This document shows, one piece after another, positions 60,202-64,000 of a DNA stretch of 64,000 nucleotides. Origin of the DNA: Flavobacterium sp. LC2016-01 (GTDB lineage: Bacteria > Bacteroidota > Bacteroidia > Flavobacteriales > Flavobacteriaceae). A model generated the notes under the pieces. That model saw only the letters and a program-made list of their open reading frames with translations. It did no database searches and was not told the DNA's origin. The stretch's first letter is position 1; every line of letters begins with the position of its first letter. The stretch covers positions 434,001 through 498,000 of the forward strand of contig NZ_WMIC01000002.1 of NCBI RefSeq assembly GCF_009711135.1. The letters are read 5' to 3'. Position numbers and translations under genes: made by a program.

Positions 60202-62976
60202 ATGGATAGGTTTTCATTTTTAAATGCAGCGCATACAGAGTTTTTTGCACAATTATACGATCAATATTTAGTAAACCCAGACAGCGTTGAGCCTAGCTGG
60301 AGAAGTTTTTTTCAAGGTTTTGACTTTGGACAAACCGTTTATAATGACGAAAATCCAGTGCAGACAATCGTTGAATATGTGACGAGCGATAACACAGATT
60401 ACAGTCAGGTTTCAGAAAAACTAAAGAAAGAATTTAATGTTCTTAAATTAATTGACGGATACCGCACGCGCGGGCATTTGTTTACTAAAACAAATCCAGT
60501 TCGTGACCGCAGACAGTCTTCTCCAACTTTAGATATTGAAAATTTCGGATTATCAGCTGCAGATCTTTCAACTGTTTTTGATGCAGCACAGACAATCGGA
60601 ATTCCGCCTTCTTCACTAGAAACTATCGTAAATCGTCTTAAAGCTATTTACTGCCAGCATATTGGAATTGAGTATATGTACATCAGGAATCCTGGCGTTG
60701 TAAAATGGATTCAGGATAAATTAGCTGTAAATGTTAATCAGCCTAATTTCTCTACAGAAGAAAAGAAAACTATCTTAAATAAATTAAACGAAGCTGTTTC
60801 TTTTGAGAATTTCCTTCATACTAAATATGTTGGACAAAAACGTTTCTCATTAGAAGGTGGAGAATCTATCATCCCAGCGCTTGACGCTTTGATCGAGCAA
60901 GCTGCAGAAAAAGGTGTTGAACAATTCGTAATGGGAATGGCACACCGTGGCCGTTTGAACGTTTTGGCAAACATCTTCAACAAATCAACTCAAGATATTT
61001 TTGGTGAGTTTGACGGTAAAGATTACGATCAGGAATATTTTGATGGTGACGTAAAATACCACTTAGGCCTTACTGCCGACAAAAAAACAAGATCAGGAAA
61101 AAGCATCAACATCAATTTAGCACCAAACCCTTCTCACCTTGAAACGGTTGGAGCTGTAATTGAAGGAATCACAAGAGCAAAACAAGATAAATATTATCCT
61201 GACGATTTCTCTAAAGTATTACCTATCGCCGTTCACGGAGATGCTGCAATCGCAGGTCAGGGTATTTTATATGAAATCATTCAGATGGCACAGCTTGACG
61301 GTTACAAAACTGGAGGAACAATCCATATTGTAATCAACAACCAAGTTGGTTTTACAACAAACTATTTAGACGCTCGTTCATCTACTTATTGTACAGATGT
61401 TGCTAAAGTAACTTTATCTCCAGTATTACACGTAAATGCTGATGATGCTGAAGCGGTTGTACACGCAGTATCTTTTGCATTAGACTACAGAATGCAGTTT
61501 GGACGCGACGTATTTATCGATTTATTAGGATACAGAAAATACGGTCATAACGAAGGTGATGAACCTCGTTTTACACAGCCTGTTTTATATAAAATCATCG
61601 CAAAACATAAAAATCCAAGAGATATTTATGCAGAGAAATTATTGTCTGACGGCGTAATCGATGCATCTTATGTAAATGCTTTAGAAAAAGAATACAAATC
61701 GAATCTTGAGGAAAACTTAGAAGCTTCCCGTAAAAAAGATTTGACTATTATAACACCATTCATGAAAAACGAATGGGACGGATTTGTTCAGGTAACTGAT
61801 ACACAAATGCTACAAAAAGTAGATACTACTTTTGACAAAAAAGGATTGGATTCTATCATCAATACCATTTCAACGTTACCAGCAGACAAAAAATTCATCA
61901 GTAAAATAACTAAAATTGTTACTGATAGAAAAACAGGATACGACAACAACACTCTTGATTGGGGAACTGCAGAAGCACTTGCTTACGGTTCGCTTTTAAC
62001 AGAAGGATTTGATGTTCGTATTTCTGGTCAGGATGTTGAAAGAGGAACTTTCTCTCACCGTCATGCTGTTGTTAAAGTAGAAGATTCAGAAGAAGAAGTA
62101 ATTCTTTTAAATGGTATCGAAAACAAAAAAGGAAAATTTGGCGTATTCAATTCTCTATTATCTGAATACGGAGTTCTAGGTTTTGATTACGGATATGCAT
62201 TAGCAAACCCAAAAGCCTTAACAATTTGGGAAGCACAATTTGGAGATTTCTCTAACGGAGCTCAAATTATGATTGACCAATACATTTCTTGTGGAGAAGA
62301 TAAATGGAACAACCAAAATGGTATCGTTTTATTATTGCCTCACGGATATGAAGGTCAAGGTGCAGAACACTCTTCTGCAAGAATGGAGCGTTATTTACAG
62401 CTTTGTGCAAGACAAAACATGTACGTTGCTGACTGTACAACGCCAGCAAACTTCTTCCACTTGTTGAGAAGACAAATGAAAACGAATTTCCGTAAACCTT
62501 TGGTAGTTTTCTCTCCAAAAAGTTTATTACGTGATCCAAGATGCGTATCTACAGTTGAAGAGTTAGCAAGCGGAAGTTTCCAAGAAACAATTGACGATAA
62601 TACAGTAGATAAAAAGAAAGTAAAAACTTTAGTTTTTGTTACTGGTAAATTCTACTATGACATCGTTGCAGAAAGAGAAAACAACGGAAGAAATGATGTT
62701 GCAGTTGTTCGTATCGAGCAATTATTCCCTTTACCAGTTGAGCAGTTAAAAGCAATTATCGCACAATATCCAAATGCTGATGATTATGTTTGGGCTCAGG
62801 AAGAACCTAAAAACATGGGAGCTTACAGCTTTATGTTAATGAACTTTGATCTTGTAAAATGGAGATTAGCTTCGTTAAAAGCTTATGCTGCTCCAGCATC
62901 TGGAAGTTATACACGTGCAAAACGTCGTCATGCAGATGCAATTAGAATGGTATTCGATAAAAATTTATTCAGATAA
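60202..62976 (+). CDS. sucA: 2-oxoglutarate dehydrogenase E1 component
   Basis: 924 residues from the ATG at 60202 (MDRFSFLNAAHTEFFAQLYDQYLVNPDSVEPSWRSFF, the E2-binding N-terminus). The thiamine diphosphate-binding part is clear (VMGMAHRGRLNVLANI, HGDAAIAGQGILYE, GYRKYGHNEGDEPRFTQP) and the C-terminal transketolase-like half has EGQGAEHSSARMERYLQ. It decarboxylates 2-oxoglutarate and passes the succinyl group to the E2 lipoyl arm encoded next. Part of the citric acid cycle, with sucB 72 bases downstream. Confidence 0.95.
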   Translation: MDRFSFLNAAHTEFFAQLYDQYLVNPDSVEPSWRSFFQGFDFGQTVYNDENPVQTIVEYVTSDNTDYSQVSEKLKKEFNVLKLIDGYRTRGHLFTKTNPVRDRRQSSPTLDIENFGLSAADLSTVFDAAQTIGIPPSSLETIVNRLKAIYCQHIGIEYMYIRNPGVVKWIQDKLAVNVNQPNFSTEEKKTILNKLNEAVSFENFLHTKYVGQKRFSLEGGESIIPALDALIEQAAEKGVEQFVMGMAHRGRLNVLANIFNKSTQDIFGEFDGKDYDQEYFDGDVKYHLGLTADKKTRSGKSININLAPNPSHLETVGAVIEGITRAKQDKYYPDDFSKVLPIAVHGDAAIAGQGILYEIIQMAQLDGYKTGGTIHIVINNQVGFTTNYLDARSSTYCTDVAKVTLSPVLHVNADDAEAVVHAVSFALDYRMQFGRDVFIDLLGYRKYGHNEGDEPRFTQPVLYKIIAKHKNPRDIYAEKLLSDGVIDASYVNALEKEYKSNLEENLEASRKKDLTIITPFMKNEWDGFVQVTDTQMLQKVDTTFDKKGLDSIINTISTLPADKKFISKITKIVTDRKTGYDNNTLDWGTAEALAYGSLLTEGFDVRISGQDVERGTFSHRHAVVKVEDSEEEVILLNGIENKKGKFGVFNSLLSEYGVLGFDYGYALANPKALTIWEAQFGDFSNGAQIMIDQYISCGEDKWNNQNGIVLLLPHGYEGQGAEHSSARMERYLQLCARQNMYVADCTTPANFFHLLRRQMKTNFRKPLVVFSPKSLLRDPRCVSTVEELASGSFQETIDDNTVDKKKVKTLVFVTGKFYYDIVAERENNGRNDVAVVRIEQLFPLPVEQLKAIIAQYPNADDYVWAQEEPKNMGAYSFMLMNFDLVKWRLASLKAYAAPASGSYTRAKRRHADAIRMVFDKNLFR

Positions 62977-62987
62977 AAAGAATGTTT

Positions 62988-63022
62988 CAAGTTTCAATCC
63001 TGATTGCTATCGGGATTGAAAC
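62988..63022. repeat. Hairpin between sucA and sucB
   Basis: GTTTCAATCCTGAT (62991-63004) pairs with ATCGGGATTGAAAC (63009-63022) with one G-T pair. It lies inside the operon and may shield the sucA message or adjust the E1 to E2 ratio. Confidence 0.65.
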
Positions 63023-63048
63023 CATAAAAACCTTAAACAAAAACAAAG

Positions 63049-64000
63049 ATGATTTTAGAAATGAAAGTCCCATCACCAGGGGAATCAATAAAAGAAGTTG
63101 AAATTGCAACTTGGTTAGTTAAAGACGGAGATTATGTAGAAAAAGATCAAGCTATTGCTGAAGTTGATTCAGATAAAGCTACTCTTGAATTACCTGCTGA
63201 AATGAGCGGTGTAATTACACTAAAAGCTGAAGAAGGTGATACTGTAGCAGTAGGCGCTGTAGTTTGTTTAATTGATACAGATGCTGCAAAACCAGCAGGA
63301 AGCGCTCCAGCTGCACCAGCAGCAGAAGCTCCAAAAGCTGAAGCACCAAAAGCAGAAGTAAAAGCTGAGGCTCCAAAAGCAGCTCCGGCTCCAGCAGCAG
63401 CACCAAGTTATGCAGCTGGAACTCCATCTCCTGCAGCAAGAAAAATATTAGATGAAAAAAATATCGCTCCGGCAACTGTTTCAGGAACTGGAAAAGGTGG
63501 AAGAATCACTAAAGATGATGCTGTAAATGCAGTACCTTCTATGGGAACTCCAACAGGAGGAAGCCGTGGAACTGAGCGTACAAAATTATCTATGTTACGT
63601 CGTAAAGTAGCAGAAAGATTAGTTTCGGCTAAAAACGAAACAGCTATGCTTACTACTTTCAACGAAGTAAACATGACACCGATCAACCAAATTCGTAATG
63701 AATACAAAGATGCTTTCAAAGCAAAACATGGCGGTTTAGGTTTAGGTTTCATGTCATTCTTTACAAAAGCAGTTACAAGAGCTTTACAATTATATCCAGA
63801 TGTTAACTCAATGATGGATGGTGATTACAAAATCGCTTACGATTTTGCTGACATCTCAATTGCAGTTTCTGGACCAAAAGGATTAATGGTTCCTGTTGTT
63901 CGTAATGCTGAATTATTAACTTTCCGCGGTATTGAAGCTGAAATCAAAAGATTAGCTTTAAGAGCTCGTGATGGTCAAATCACAGTTGATGATATGACTG
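63049..64000 (+). CDS. sucB: 2-oxoglutarate dehydrogenase E2 (succinyltransferase), cut by the window end
   Basis: 317 codons are visible; the gene continues past 64000 without a stop. Starts at the ATG at 63049. Order: lipoyl domain with lipoylated K43 in EVDSDKATLEL, an Ala/Pro/Lys-rich linker (about 85-120), a peripheral subunit-binding domain (PSPAARKILDEKNI ... GTGKGGRITKDDAVNAV) and the start of the acyltransferase core (KLSMLRRKVAERLVSAKNETAMLTTFNEVNM). The catalytic His motif lies beyond the window. Forms the core of the complex with SucA. Confidence 0.93.
   Translation, partial: MILEMKVPSPGESIKEVEIATWLVKDGDYVEKDQAIAEVDSDKATLELPAEMSGVITLKAEEGDTVAVGAVVCLIDTDAAKPAGSAPAAPAAEAPKAEAPKAEVKAEAPKAAPAPAAAPSYAAGTPSPAARKILDEKNIAPATVSGTGKGGRITKDDAVNAVPSMGTPTGGSRGTERTKLSMLRRKVAERLVSAKNETAMLTTFNEVNMTPINQIRNEYKDAFKAKHGGLGLGFMSFFTKAVTRALQLYPDVNSMMDGDYKIAYDFADISIAVSGPKGLMVPVVRNAELLTFRGIEAEIKRLALRARDGQITVDDMT

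Noticed and set aside
62991..63022. GTTTCAATCC ... GGATTGAAAC resembles CRISPR repeat ends
   Set aside because: It occurs once, as a single hairpin with no spacers or cas genes.
63215..63475. Leucine-rich 86-residue minus-strand frame
   Set aside because: It is the complement of the Ala/Pro linker codons of sucB, with no start signal.

Overview
The window looks like chromosomal DNA of a Flavobacterium or a close relative in Bacteroidota. The signs are AT-rich sequence, -7 promoter elements of the form TAnnTTTG, signal peptides ending in F-x-Q, an SprB-repeat adhesin with a type IX secretion (T9SS) sorting tail, a tRNA without an encoded CCA end, and several families of dispersed palindromes known from flavobacterial genomes. 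I see no phage, insertion sequence, rRNA or CRISPR array.

Layout. (1) 0.3-4.3 kb: small peptide genes with double-glycine-type leaders. Four intact minus-strand genes, three with a clear GG or G cleavage point and all with an even number of Cys in the core, sit downstream of a C39-like/VKOR/thioredoxin fusion that probably makes disulfides. Two decayed precursor copies lie in a tandem duplication. Two near-identical Cys-free precursors lie divergently on the plus strand. (2) 4.4-9.2 kb: a TPR/AraC regulator, an acyl-CoA dehydrogenase (glutaryl-CoA type), a DUF3050 protein and an SGNH lipoprotein. (3) 9.4-15.5 kb: a seven-gene, partly overlapping operon joining AdoMet decarboxylase, a zinc-ribbon/DUF4178 membrane protein, a 59-residue membrane peptide, DUF350, a membrane-embedded spermidine synthase, a flavin amine oxidase and a multi-spanning protein. 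(4) 15.8-24.8 kb: AraC regulator and nitrilase, a histidine kinase with a 21-residue repeat coiled coil, tRNA-Ser, a LysR/MFS pair, asparaginase, acyltransferase and TatD. (5) 25-28.3 kb: two tandem S41 peptidases. (6) 28.4-42.1 kb: an ECF sigma factor with a TPR anti-sigma-like membrane partner, divergent from a small membrane protein, a lipoprotein, a PKD/barrel protein, a periplasmic caspase-like CHAT protease, a retropepsin-like protein and a 1805-residue SprB adhesin. Three copies of GGGTAACAA-N13-TTGATaTAg stand before the small membrane protein and the lipoprotein and look like promoters of that sigma factor. (7) 42.2-50.6 kb: a TetA-type MFS pump and a YceI-TetR-TolC-MFP-RND efflux operon with two matching operators. 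(8) 50.8-59.1 kb: prenyl diphosphate synthase, then a sugar locus (TonB receptor, MFS, neutral-type trehalase with an EF-hand-like loop) divergent from a LacI regulator with two operators 21 bp apart. (9) 59.1-64 kb: two small conserved proteins, then sucA and a sucB that runs off the end of the window.

The strongest candidates for undescribed biology are the sigma/CHAT/retropepsin/adhesin region with its promoter motif and a long inverted repeat that covers the CHAT start codon, the VKOR-linked cysteine peptide cluster with a shared upstream inverted repeat, and the membrane polyamine operon. All functions are read from sequence motifs without searches.
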